From an uncultured Clostridia bacterium (GTDB lineage Bacteria; Bacillota; Clostridia; TANB77; CAG-508), in contig CAKPKJ010000004.1 of assembly GCA_934167445.1 (NCBI GenBank), forward strand, positions 1-64,000: a stretch of 64,000 nt of DNA, read 5' to 3'. The notes beneath the pieces are model-generated. The model was not told the DNA's origin. It did not search any database and saw only the letters and a list, made by a program, of their open reading frames with translations. The position numbers and the translations under genes were made by a program. Below are positions 34,203 to 42,584 of the stretch, piece by piece; positions within the stretch are counted from its first letter, which is position 1; the number at the start of each line of letters is the position of its first letter.

Positions 34203-35236
34203 AATTAGGAGTTATTTGCGGAGGAATGTCAACAGAAAATGAAGTATCTGTCGTATCTGCAAGTTATGTTTTAAGTAATTTAAATAAAGAAAAATACGAA
34301 ATATATCCGGTATATATTGACAAAAATGGCCAATGGTGGGAAATTTTAGATGAATTTAAACCAAGAAAATTTGGTGAAGAAATTACTAAAAAAGAAAAAA
34401 TAGAAAACGAATTTAAATATTTAAAAAATCTAGATGTTATTTTTCCAGTATTACATGGACTTTATGGGGAAGATGGAACTATACAAGGATTATTTGAATT
34501 ATTACAAATACCTTATGTTGGATGTCATGTATTAGCTTCAAGTGTAGGAATGGATAAAGTATATGCAAAAGTTGTGTTTGAAAAGGCAGGAATCAATCAA
34601 ACTAAAAGTGTATATGTTAGAAAATACAATGATAAATATGTATATATAGATGAACATTTTAATGAAGAAAAATTATCAGACATTGATGTTGCAAAAAAAG
34701 TACAAACAAAAATAGATTTTCCAATGTTTGTAAAACCTTCTAATTCAGGTTCAAGTGTTGGTGTAAAAAAAGCAGAAAATGAAAGAGAACTTGTAGAAGC
34801 AATAAATTATGCTGTACAATTTGATAAAAAAGTATTAATAGAACAAGGCATTATTGGTAGAGAAGTAGAATGTGCAGTTTTAGGAAACGAAGATGTTATA
34901 GCTTCTTCAGTAGGAGAGATAAAAGCGGCAGATGAATTTTATAGTTATGATGCAAAATATAATAATCAAGAATCAAGAACAGAAATACCTGCTAATCTGC
35001 CAAAAGATATAATAGAAGAAATAAGAAAACAAGCAGTAAAAGCATTTAAGGCAATTGATGGAAGCGGTTTGTCTAGAGTTGATTTCTTTGTTGAAAATGG
35101 TACTAATAAAATTTATTTGAATGAAATTAATACTTTGCCTGGATTCACAAGTATTAGTATGTATCCTAAATTATTTGAACAGGCTGGAATTAAGTATGAA
35201 GATTTATTAGATAAATTAATAGAGTTAGCTTTATAA
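34190..35236 (+). CDS. ddl: D-alanine--D-alanine ligase
   Basis: Ddl joins two D-alanines with ATP. The 348-residue ATP-grasp protein shows GGMSTENEVSVVSA at the N-terminus, FPVLHGLYGEDGTIQGL, FVKPSNSGSSVGV, and the metal-binding end LNEINTLPGFTSISMYP. The tyrosine of the omega loop (YDAKY) suggests a normal D-Ala-D-Ala product and not a vancomycin-resistance depsipeptide ligase. It is translationally coupled to murF. Confidence 0.95.
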   Translation: MEKIKLGVICGGMSTENEVSVVSASYVLSNLNKEKYEIYPVYIDKNGQWWEILDEFKPRKFGEEITKKEKIENEFKYLKNLDVIFPVLHGLYGEDGTIQGLFELLQIPYVGCHVLASSVGMDKVYAKVVFEKAGINQTKSVYVRKYNDKYVYIDEHFNEEKLSDIDVAKKVQTKIDFPMFVKPSNSGSSVGVKKAENERELVEAINYAVQFDKKVLIEQGIIGREVECAVLGNEDVIASSVGEIKAADEFYSYDAKYNNQESRTEIPANLPKDIIEEIRKQAVKAFKAIDGSGLSRVDFFVENGTNKIYLNEINTLPGFTSISMYPKLFEQAGIKYEDLLDKLIELAL

Positions 35237-35255
35237 AAAAGCTAGCTTTTTATTA
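35223..35255 (+). terminator. Terminator after ddl
   Basis: AGTTAGCTTT / AAAGCTAGCT stem overlaps the last ddl codons and is followed by TTTTTATT. Confidence 0.6.
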
Positions 35256-35302
35256 TAATGTGTGATAAAATATGATTACCTAATTTTGGGAGGATGTAAA
35301 AA

Positions 35303-36178
35303 ATGGTTGTTAAAAATTACTATAAAATTTTAGACTTAGAAACAAGCCATGTTTCTATAGATGAAATAAAATCAGCATATAGACAAGCTGCTAAAAAATA
35401 TCATCCAGATTTAAATGTAGGAGATAGTTTAGCAGAAGAAAAAATAAAAGATATAAATGAAGCATATAAAGTATTATCAGTACCTTCTTCAAAAAGAAAA
35501 TACGACAGAATGTGGAACTCTAAATTTGGAAAAGGTAAAAAGGCTTTTACATCAAAATCACAAAAAGGCGTGATACTGGATATGTTTTTAGGAAATATTG
35601 ATAATATAGAAAAAGCAGAACAAGTAAAAACGGCTAACCCTGTAAAAGGAGAAAATATAGAAACTCAAATAAATGTAAGCATTTACGATGCCTTTTATGG
35701 GCTAGACAAACAAATAGTCTTAAAAACAATTGAAGGAGATACTAAATCATACACAGTAAAAATACCAAAAGGGATTAGAAGTGGAGAAAAAGTTAGATTA
35801 ATAGGTCAAGGAAAGCCAGGGAAAAATGGTGGAAAAAATGGAGATTTGCTGATACAAATAAATATTGAAAATGACAGCAAATTTAGACTAACAGGTAGTG
35901 AAATAAATACGGATTTATTGTTAACACCTTGGGAAGCCGCATTAGGGGTGCGAACATCAGTAAAATCAATAGATGATGAAACTAAAGTATATGTACCAGA
36001 AGGAGTTCAAAGTGGAGAAAAAATAAGAATTCCTAATAAAGGCTATTACATAAATAAAACTGATAGAGGAGACTTAGTTGCAGAAGTAAAAGTAGTAGTT
36101 CCTAAGCATATATCTTTAGAAGAAAAAGAAATGTACAAAAAATTAGGCAAAATATCTAGGTTTAATCCTAGAGCCTAG
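35303..36178 (+). CDS. J-domain co-chaperone (CbpA/DnaJ type II)
   Basis: This 291-residue Hsp40 protein has an N-terminal J domain with the HPD motif (34-36) that stimulates DnaK ATPase, and a C-terminal substrate-binding region with two beta domains (IPKGIRSGEKVRLIGQGKPG and VPEGVQSGEKIRIPNKG). The cysteine-rich zinc module of classical DnaJ is absent, so it is CbpA-like. The linker is Lys/Ser-rich, not Gly/Phe-rich. No dnaK or grpE is near. Confidence 0.9.
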   Translation: MVVKNYYKILDLETSHVSIDEIKSAYRQAAKKYHPDLNVGDSLAEEKIKDINEAYKVLSVPSSKRKYDRMWNSKFGKGKKAFTSKSQKGVILDMFLGNIDNIEKAEQVKTANPVKGENIETQINVSIYDAFYGLDKQIVLKTIEGDTKSYTVKIPKGIRSGEKVRLIGQGKPGKNGGKNGDLLIQINIENDSKFRLTGSEINTDLLLTPWEAALGVRTSVKSIDDETKVYVPEGVQSGEKIRIPNKGYYINKTDRGDLVAEVKVVVPKHISLEEKEMYKKLGKISRFNPRA

Positions 36179-36196
36179 CAAAACTTTACATAAACA

Positions 36197-36225
36197 TTGA
36201 CAAAAATACTAAATTTCGTTATAAT
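36197..36225 (+). promoter_or_regulatory. Consensus promoter of the coupling-protein operon
   Basis: TTGACA (36197-36202), exactly 17 bases and TATAAT (36220-36225) form a perfect sigmaA promoter 62 bases before the first gene. Confidence 0.85.
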
Positions 36226-36287
36226 AAGAAATGGTTAACAACAAATGATAAGCTATGGATGAAAACATAGAAATGAGGTGTAAATAA

Positions 36288-36806
36288 ATGAAACCAGTAC
36301 AAGAGGGAAAGCATTTTTGTATTACTGATCCAGAGGGAATAAAAACAGTAATATATGAAGTTTATAAAACAAAAAAAGAATATTTAAAAGAATATCCTAA
36401 ATATACAGTTGGAAGACTTGAACATACTGAAGAGATTATAGGTAATTATAACAAAAAGACATTTTATGTTGATGACCCACAACAAGAGGGAAATCAATTA
36501 GTTATTTTGTCTTTTGGAAAAGATAAAGTTGTTATTAATAACGGACTTTTATTAGGAGACGAGGTTAGAATAACTAAAAAACCAACTCCATTTCAATTTA
36601 ATACAATTTATTCAGAGGAGCCAATGGAATACAAAGAATTTCAATATACTCCAAATTTAAAAAGACCAATATCAATAATAGACCCAGAAACAGCAGAAGA
36701 GATAAAACCTATGCTTTATTATGATGAAAAAACTGATGAAGTAAAGGGAAAATGTAAATTAAAACCAAATAAGTCTTATTTTGCGTTTGAAATAAGAGAA
36801 AAATAG
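36288..36806 (+). CDS. Unknown soluble protein upstream of a VirD4-like ATPase
   Basis: This 172-residue protein is not recognised and has no signal peptide or membrane segment. It is rich in Lys, Glu, Tyr and Pro, with alternating beta-like segments and a final YFAFEIREK. It is first in a three-gene operon with the 95-residue protein and the coupling ATPase (gaps of 13 and 24 bases), so it may be an adaptor or substrate of that ATPase. Ribosome binding site is GAGGTG. Confidence 0.7.
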   Translation: MKPVQEGKHFCITDPEGIKTVIYEVYKTKKEYLKEYPKYTVGRLEHTEEIIGNYNKKTFYVDDPQQEGNQLVILSFGKDKVVINNGLLLGDEVRITKKPTPFQFNTIYSEEPMEYKEFQYTPNLKRPISIIDPETAEEIKPMLYYDEKTDEVKGKCKLKPNKSYFAFEIREK

Positions 36807-36819
36807 GGAGGAAATGTAA

Positions 36820-37107
36820 ATGGCAGATAGAAAACAGGCAGAAAAGTATGATTATATGAAGCCAGAAAACAGGAAAAAAGTATTTGAACCAGCAGGTCAA
36901 AATGATAATAATTTTGGGATTTGTGCTATTGCGATACAAGAAGTTATACAAGAAAAAGACAATAAAGCTAAAACACAAATAACAAGTGCAGTAAAAAGAG
37001 ATTCAATCTTAAGTACAGATTTAATAGATGGTATGGTAATAAAGGCTGAAAGTTCAAAAAATATGGTAAAAAACACAAGCAAAGAAGTAAAACATAGTGA
37101 TAGATAA
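36820..37107 (+). CDS. Unknown small protein in the coupling-protein operon
   Basis: This 95-residue hydrophilic protein with GGGAGG upstream has a basic first third (DRKQAEKYDYMKPENRKKVF), then a helical segment with GICAIAIQEVIQEKD, and ends in a Lys/Ser-rich tail. No motif is recognised. Its place immediately before the VirD4-like gene suggests an accessory factor, by context only. Confidence 0.65.
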   Translation: MADRKQAEKYDYMKPENRKKVFEPAGQNDNNFGICAIAIQEVIQEKDNKAKTQITSAVKRDSILSTDLIDGMVIKAESSKNMVKNTSKEVKHSDR

Positions 37108-37131
37108 AATACAAAAGAGATAGGTGATTGT

Positions 37132-39243
37132 ATGAATTACAAGTTAGAAGGGGCTTTAAAAAAGAATAGAAAATATTTTATAGTATTTGGAATAATATGG
37201 GTAGCAATAGCCATATTATTTGTTTCGCCATTTAGCTATAGTGCACATATTGCAGGTTTAAATGGCAATTTTAGTTTAGAAACATTTATAGAAGTATTCA
37301 CAACATCTGTTACAGATCCATTTGGAACATTTGGAAAGATTTTTACAAATGGAATATTTGGAGATTTCTTTTCAGCATTATTAATAACAACAATAGTATA
37401 TGCCGTATTTTTCTTTATAGGATTTGCAAAATCAGCTCCTAAAAATGAATACTCAGATATTGAACATGGTTCAAGTGATTGGAGCCAAAAAGGTGAGCAA
37501 TATAAGATATTAAGTAAAAATAAAGGAATAATTTTAGCAGAAGATAACTACTTGCCACTAGATAAACGTGGAAATGTAAATGTATTAGTAGTCGGTGGAT
37601 CAGGTTCTGGTAAATCTGCATCATATTCAATTCCAAACGCTTACCAATGCTTAGGGTCATATGTATTTACAGACCCTAAGGGGGAATTATATGATAGAAC
37701 TGCAGGATATTTAAAATCTAAAGGATATGAAATAAAAGTTTTAAATTTAGTTAGACCTCAATTTAGTGATGGATATAACCCATTAATGCATATAGCATCT
37801 GAGTTAGACGTTGATGTTATTGCAAATACTGTTATTAGAGGTCAACAAAGTGATGGTGGAAATGCAGATCCATTCTGGGACGATTCTGCTGAAATGTTAT
37901 TAAAAGCATTAATATATTATTTAATTGCGACAAGGCCAGAAGAGGAACAAAATTTAGCAAGTTGTGCTGAATTAGTAAGAGCTGCTAACACAAAAAATGG
38001 AACAAATTTACTTTCAGAACTTATAGGACAATTACCATATGACCACCCAGCAAGAATGTATTATAAATCAATAGAAATTGCATCTGAAAAGACATATACC
38101 TCAATATTAAGTACATTACAATCAAAACTTGGTAAATTTGACTCAAAGGAAATAGCAGAGCTAACATCAACAGATACAATTAATTTTGAAGATATAGGAA
38201 ATAAAAAGACAGCTGTTTATGTAATTTCATCAGATACACATACAGCATATGATTTCTTATTAACTATTTTCTTCTCACAAATGATACAACAATTATATGA
38301 TTTTGCAGACCAAAATGGTGGAAAATTAAAGGAAAGAACATATTTTATATTAGATGAGTTTGCCAATATTGGTAGAATACCAGACTTTGATAAAAAAATA
38401 TCAACATCAAGAAGTAGAGGAATTTCATTTAGTGTAATTTTACAAAATGTAGACCAATTAGAAGCGGTATATGAAAAATCATATGAAACAATTATGGGTA
38501 ACTGTGATACACACGTATTTTTAGGAAGTAACTCATTTAAAACAGTTGAATACTTTTCTAAGCAATTAGGTGAAAAAACAATAGAAAGAGATAGTATATC
38601 AATAAATAGAGATAAGCAAAATATGAGAACTGGAAAATCAGTTTCAGACCAAGTTATGGCAAGAGCGTTAATGACACCAGATGAATTACGTAGATTAGAT
38701 AATGATTTATGTATAATTTTTGAAAAAGGAATAAAACCAGTAAAAGCACAAAAATATTATTACTTTAAGCATCATATGGCTAAAGAAATGGCTGCATTGG
38801 AAATAAGCCACAATGATATCGGAGAAATTGAAAGGGGAGAATGGAGAAAATATAATCCATATAACCCATATGTAGAAGAAAAAAATGAAGAAAAAGCAAA
38901 GGATTTGAAAATAGAGTCATTAGATGATTTATTTGAAGATGAACCAGAAGAGCCAAATACAGCAAAAGAACCAAAATTAGAATCAACATTAGGAACAGAA
39001 AAGCCTATTCAAGCAGATGCCAAAGCTAGTGCTGATGTATTCGCAGACTTGGACTTTGGGGATGATGAAAAAGAACAAACAAAGAAAAACATTAAGAAAA
39101 AGGAAGCAAGATTAGACTTAGATGATTTTGAGGATGCTCCAATTTTACCTCAAGAAAACAGCGAAGATGATGAATATGATTTACAAAAAGAGCTAGAGGC
39201 AAAGTTTGATGAGTTGTTTGGTCCATTAGATGATGAGGATTAA
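37132..39243 (+). CDS. VirD4/TraG-family type IV coupling protein
   Basis: This membrane ATPase has 703 residues. Two N-terminal membrane helices (about 16-34 and 81-99) are followed by the TraG/VirD4 motor domain with Walker A GGSGSGKS (155-162) and Walker B LDEFANIG (about 407-414). Then comes the RSRGISFSVILQNVDQLE motif typical of coupling proteins. The last 130 residues form a strongly acidic, low-complexity tail. Coupling proteins bring DNA or proteins to a type IV secretion channel; no relaxase, VirB4 or VirB6 gene is in the window. It may be an orphan secretion motor or the remnant of an integrative element. Confidence 0.9.
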   Translation: MNYKLEGALKKNRKYFIVFGIIWVAIAILFVSPFSYSAHIAGLNGNFSLETFIEVFTTSVTDPFGTFGKIFTNGIFGDFFSALLITTIVYAVFFFIGFAKSAPKNEYSDIEHGSSDWSQKGEQYKILSKNKGIILAEDNYLPLDKRGNVNVLVVGGSGSGKSASYSIPNAYQCLGSYVFTDPKGELYDRTAGYLKSKGYEIKVLNLVRPQFSDGYNPLMHIASELDVDVIANTVIRGQQSDGGNADPFWDDSAEMLLKALIYYLIATRPEEEQNLASCAELVRAANTKNGTNLLSELIGQLPYDHPARMYYKSIEIASEKTYTSILSTLQSKLGKFDSKEIAELTSTDTINFEDIGNKKTAVYVISSDTHTAYDFLLTIFFSQMIQQLYDFADQNGGKLKERTYFILDEFANIGRIPDFDKKISTSRSRGISFSVILQNVDQLEAVYEKSYETIMGNCDTHVFLGSNSFKTVEYFSKQLGEKTIERDSISINRDKQNMRTGKSVSDQVMARALMTPDELRRLDNDLCIIFEKGIKPVKAQKYYYFKHHMAKEMAALEISHNDIGEIERGEWRKYNPYNPYVEEKNEEKAKDLKIESLDDLFEDEPEEPNTAKEPKLESTLGTEKPIQADAKASADVFADLDFGDDEKEQTKKNIKKKEARLDLDDFEDAPILPQENSEDDEYDLQKELEAKFDELFGPLDDED

Positions 39244-39268
39244 AAATAGAAAAAGGAATTAAAAGAAA

Positions 39269-39296
39269 AAGTTTAGGCGAGGGCCTAAACTTTTTT
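39269..39296 (+). terminator. Terminator of the coupling-protein operon
   Basis: AAGTTTAGGC / GCCTAAACTT stem with flanking A-run and T-run. Confidence 0.85.
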
Positions 39297-39365
39297 GCTA
39301 TGTTTAATCTTGCTTAATAATTTATCATTATTAGATTCATTGTGATGGAGTTGTAATTAGTGCTA

Positions 39366-40520
39366 TTATAAAAACAAAGTAGAACGGAACCCATAATTGT
39401 TTAGAGCACTGCTGCAAGGAACATCCCAACGGTAGCCGGATGGACGGTAATAGCCATAGTAACCGTAAAAATCTCCGCGTAATATGGACTCCTCAGATGT
39501 ATTAGGATTTAATTCTGTAGTAAATTCTGCTATATTTCCTCCCATATCATAAATATTTGATTTAGCTGAAGTCAATCCCGTATTTAGTTTCATTTCTGTA
39601 CCTGACTTTTTAATTACATTTCCATTTTTATCTTTTACTTCTTTATCTTTCCAGTTTTCATTAAAATTTTCTCTTGTTGTAGCATAATTTGTTGCTGTGC
39701 TATGTGTTTGTATAAATTTTATTGCAGTATCCCAAGCATAACTTGAACATAAATATGAATTAGCTTTATTTCCTACTTCTACTCCTTTTGCAAGGGCATA
39801 GGCCTGACTCCATTTTATGTTAGTGTAGGGCAATTGTTTTTGTTTTACTACTGCTATATTATTTTCTTTTCCAGCTTCATACCTTCCGATATAATATCCA
39901 CCATTTGCACTTACACTAGCTATTTCAGTTTTCACTTGTTCAACTATTTCATTTAAAACTGTTGTTGTTATTCCATTATCTGACTCTTCTTTAGATGGTA
40001 TTGCTCCTGTCAAAGTCAATTCGTCTTTTAAAGCTTTTGTTGGAGTATCTGGAGGGTCATTTTCTATACCCCAAGCTGTTTCTTCTCTTTTATAGTGTAA
40101 CTTATTTGAATCAGTTAAATTTGTAGTGCAAGGTATCCATATATATTCGTTCCCGTTTTCTCCAATTATAACAAGGCCAGTGTTTATTAAATTTTCTCCA
40201 TCTATATTTGAAACTGCAAATCCTGCTGGAATTTTAGCTGTATTTCCTTCTGCATCTGTATAATCATAATTTTCTAAGTGTGTACTTGCTTCTGTTTGTG
40301 ACAATTGTCTTTTTTCTTTTTCAGTTGATTCCTCTGTTGCTTGCTTAGCATTTTGTGCCTGTGTCAATATTCCATTTTGCCCGGTAAGCATTGCTATTGA
40401 AACACTTGCTAAAATTAGTAAAACTATAATCGTAATTACCAGTGCAATTAATGTAATTCCTCTAGTATATTGTTTATTATTATTTAAATTTAACTTATTA
40501 AAAAATGAATTTTTGTGCAT
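39366..40520 (-). CDS. Pilin-like surface protein with FGE/C-type-lectin-like C-terminal domain
   Basis: This protein has 384 residues. The N-terminus has a type IV prepilin pattern: short basic leader, G21 as cleavage site, then the hydrophobic helix ITLIALVITIIVLLILASV. Position 5 is Ala, not Glu, as in many clostridial pilin-like proteins. The C-terminal half matches the formylglycine-generating-enzyme/CLec fold (IGRYEAG, SSYAWDTAIKF, SNIYDMGGNIAEF, ILRGDFYG, NNYGFRS). It is therefore probably displayed on the surface or in a pilus-like fibre. The last ~35 codons are much more GC-rich than the rest and rich in Tyr, Gly and Ser. AAGGAG lies upstream. Confidence 0.82.
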   Translation of the reverse strand: MHKNSFFNKLNLNNNKQYTRGITLIALVITIIVLLILASVSIAMLTGQNGILTQAQNAKQATEESTEKEKRQLSQTEASTHLENYDYTDAEGNTAKIPAGFAVSNIDGENLINTGLVIIGENGNEYIWIPCTTNLTDSNKLHYKREETAWGIENDPPDTPTKALKDELTLTGAIPSKEESDNGITTTVLNEIVEQVKTEIASVSANGGYYIGRYEAGKENNIAVVKQKQLPYTNIKWSQAYALAKGVEVGNKANSYLCSSYAWDTAIKFIQTHSTATNYATTRENFNENWKDKEVKDKNGNVIKKSGTEMKLNTGLTSAKSNIYDMGGNIAEFTTELNPNTSEESILRGDFYGYYGYYRPSGYRWDVPCSSALNNYGFRSTLFL

Positions 40521-40675
40521 TAAAATTCTCCTTTTTTCTTTTGATTTCCTACTTCACTTAGCATTTTCATTTAACATTTTAATATAATAATATTTTCTTA
40601 TTTGCAGAAAATCTGTATTATTATTATTTACATTTTTCTTTAGTATTATTAGCTTTTTTGCATGAAAAAATATTA

Positions 40676-40876
40676 TTAAGTTGGATACATAGTTTGGCTA
40701 ATTGAAGTAATTATTACAGCATATATTTTATAAATAAATTCATCTTTAGTCAATGGTTTCACGACAAAAAAGTCATCTTTTAGCATAACTTTTTTAATGC
40801 AAAATGAATTTAAAATTAATAAAGTGGAAAAGACTACAAAAGTAAATCTGACTAAAAAAACAGTGATATCAAGCAT
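40676..40876 (-). CDS. Doubtful 66-residue membrane protein
   Basis: A frame with one predicted helix (VFLVRFTFVVFSTLLIL) and a plausible polar end (KDDFFVVKPLTKDEF). It has no Shine-Dalgarno sequence and no clear promoter. It may be a decayed gene. The surrounding stretch 40521-41149 otherwise holds only AT-rich DNA and the promoter at 40917. Confidence 0.2.
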   Translation of the reverse strand: MLDITVFLVRFTFVVFSTLLILNSFCIKKVMLKDDFFVVKPLTKDEFIYKIYAVIITSISQTMYPT

Positions 40877-40916
40877 TTTTAAACTTGAAAAGTCGAAAAA
40901 TGTCGAACGATTTTTG

Positions 40917-40945
40917 TTGACAAGTATTTTATTGCCTGTTACAAT
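40917..40945 (+). promoter_or_regulatory. Promoter upstream of the Rpn nuclease gene
   Basis: TTGACA (40917-40922), 17 bases and TACAAT (40940-40945). The leader to the ribosome binding site is about 185 bases. Confidence 0.6.
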
Positions 40946-41149
40946 ATGTGTAATTTATATTCAAATATTTAATATCAAGAATTTATTATATCGATATTAA
41001 TTTTCCAAAACAAATAATATAGTAAACGAAAGAAAAAGCAAATAAAAGTAAGAAAAGGTGAGCTTTTTATATGAAATTGCTAAATTAGACAAAAAGATTA
41101 AAATTGCTCATACAATAAAAACTAATTATAATAGAAGGAGGTAAAAGCT

Positions 41150-42283
41150 ATAGAAAATAAAGAAAAAATAATATATGCAAATTATAGGAATATTATACAC
41201 AAGTTACCAAAAGACTTAAAAGAAAAGCTTCAAGATTATATAAACTTTGCTCAAGCATTTATTCCAAATCCTACAAGGGTGCATCACGAACACGATAAAA
41301 TGGTAAAGAGAATATTAGAAAACAAAAAAGAGGCAGCAGAATTTATAAATAGAGCCATAAAGCTTTATGAGCCAATAAAACCAGGCGATTTGATAAGTTA
41401 TAATAAAGAATATATAACAAATCTTTTTGAAATCCGAGAGGCAGACATTGTGTATAAATTTAAAAACAATAATGTATTTTTCTTAATAGAACATCAACGA
41501 AAAATAGATTACTCAATGCCATATAGAATATTTGAATATAAAAGTGAAATCTTAAAAAGTAGCGTAGACCGAGAAAGAATAAAGCAAAAAAGCTACAAAG
41601 TTCCATTAATAATAGCAGTAGTAATATATACAGGTTCAGCTAGGTGGAAGGTACCACAAAATTTACTACAAGTGCAAGAAGAATATGCCACATACCTAAA
41701 AGAACAGCTAGGAATCAATAGTTTTTATGTCTTAGAAGATGTAAATAAATATCCAAACGAAAAACTATTAGAAAGTAACAACTTCTTAGAAAAAATATTT
41801 TTACTAGAAAAATCTAAAAGCCAAGAAGAAGTAAAAGAAAACTTTATAAAAATAATAGAAAAATTACAAGAAGAAGAAAAACAAGGAAAAATAAACAAAG
41901 AAGCAAAAGAAGAATTTGAAGAAAATATTATAAAAATACTATTACCAAAGATAAGCATTAAGGAAATTAAAGAACAACTAGAAAAAGTAGAAAAAATAAG
42001 TAAAAAAGGAGATGGTCAAATGTATGGATTAGCGGTTTGTGATATGTTAGCAAGGGAAAACAGAATAATGAGAAAAAATAGTGAAAAAATTGGTGAAAAA
42101 AGAGGCGAAAAACGAGGGAGAGCAATTGGCGAAAAACAAGGCCGAATAATGGGAGAGAAACAGGGCATAAGAAATGGAATAATACAAGTTGCTCAGAACC
42201 TAATAAATATGAAAGTATCACCGGAACAAATAAAAAAAGCAACAGGTTTAACAGATGAAGAATTAGAAAAATTAAAAATATAA
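41150..42283 (+). CDS. Rpn-family recombination-promoting nuclease
   Basis: This PD-(D/E)xK-type protein is annotated in databases as Rpn family nuclease/putative transposase. The catalytic region is seen as EADIVYKF...FLIEHQRKIDYSMPYRIFEY. The C-terminus carries the family's repeated GEKRGEKRG / GEKQG motifs and a helical end (ITGLTDEELEKL-like). A perfect GAAGGAGGT is followed after 7 bases by ATA, in frame and continuous with the conserved N-terminal sequence (NFAQAFIPNPTRVHHEHD). A GTG at 41279 is the first ordinary start but would remove 43 residues. The gene either uses a rare ATA start or has lost its ATG. Confidence 0.8.
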   Translation: MENKEKIIYANYRNIIHKLPKDLKEKLQDYINFAQAFIPNPTRVHHEHDKMVKRILENKKEAAEFINRAIKLYEPIKPGDLISYNKEYITNLFEIREADIVYKFKNNNVFFLIEHQRKIDYSMPYRIFEYKSEILKSSVDRERIKQKSYKVPLIIAVVIYTGSARWKVPQNLLQVQEEYATYLKEQLGINSFYVLEDVNKYPNEKLLESNNFLEKIFLLEKSKSQEEVKENFIKIIEKLQEEEKQGKINKEAKEEFEENIIKILLPKISIKEIKEQLEKVEKISKKGDGQMYGLAVCDMLARENRIMRKNSEKIGEKRGEKRGRAIGEKQGRIMGEKQGIRNGIIQVAQNLINMKVSPEQIKKATGLTDEELEKLKI

Positions 42284-42322
42284 GTATAAAAGCACATTTT
42301 GAATAATATAACGAACAAAAGC

Positions 42323-42364
42323 AACCTTTTTATAACATTTTTTGTCATAAAAAGGTTTGTTTTT
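42323..42364 (+). terminator. Terminator after the Rpn gene
   Basis: AACCTTTTTAT (42323-42333) pairs with ATAAAAAGGTT (42347-42357), followed by TGTTTTTG. The rest of the 300-base gap to the next gene holds nothing I can identify. Confidence 0.65.
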
Positions 42365-42584
42365 GATTAAAGCATAAGCGTTAGAGTAGCTTGAGAAACT
42401 GTTATAAAAGATATAAGAGAAACCTAATAATTTGATATGAAATAATAGTAAGCAAATTTTAAAAGTGAATATGTAAAGTTAAAATAAAATTGCAAAGCAA
42501 AAGCGAAAATCTTTTCGTAAAAGCCTTGAAAAAAATAGAAAGATATAGTAGAATAAGCAATATAAAAAACGAAGGAGAAAAATT

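Noticed and set aside
40797..41000. Plus-strand 67-codon frame before the Rpn gene
   Set aside because: No ribosome binding site, runs through a promoter, and composition looks random.
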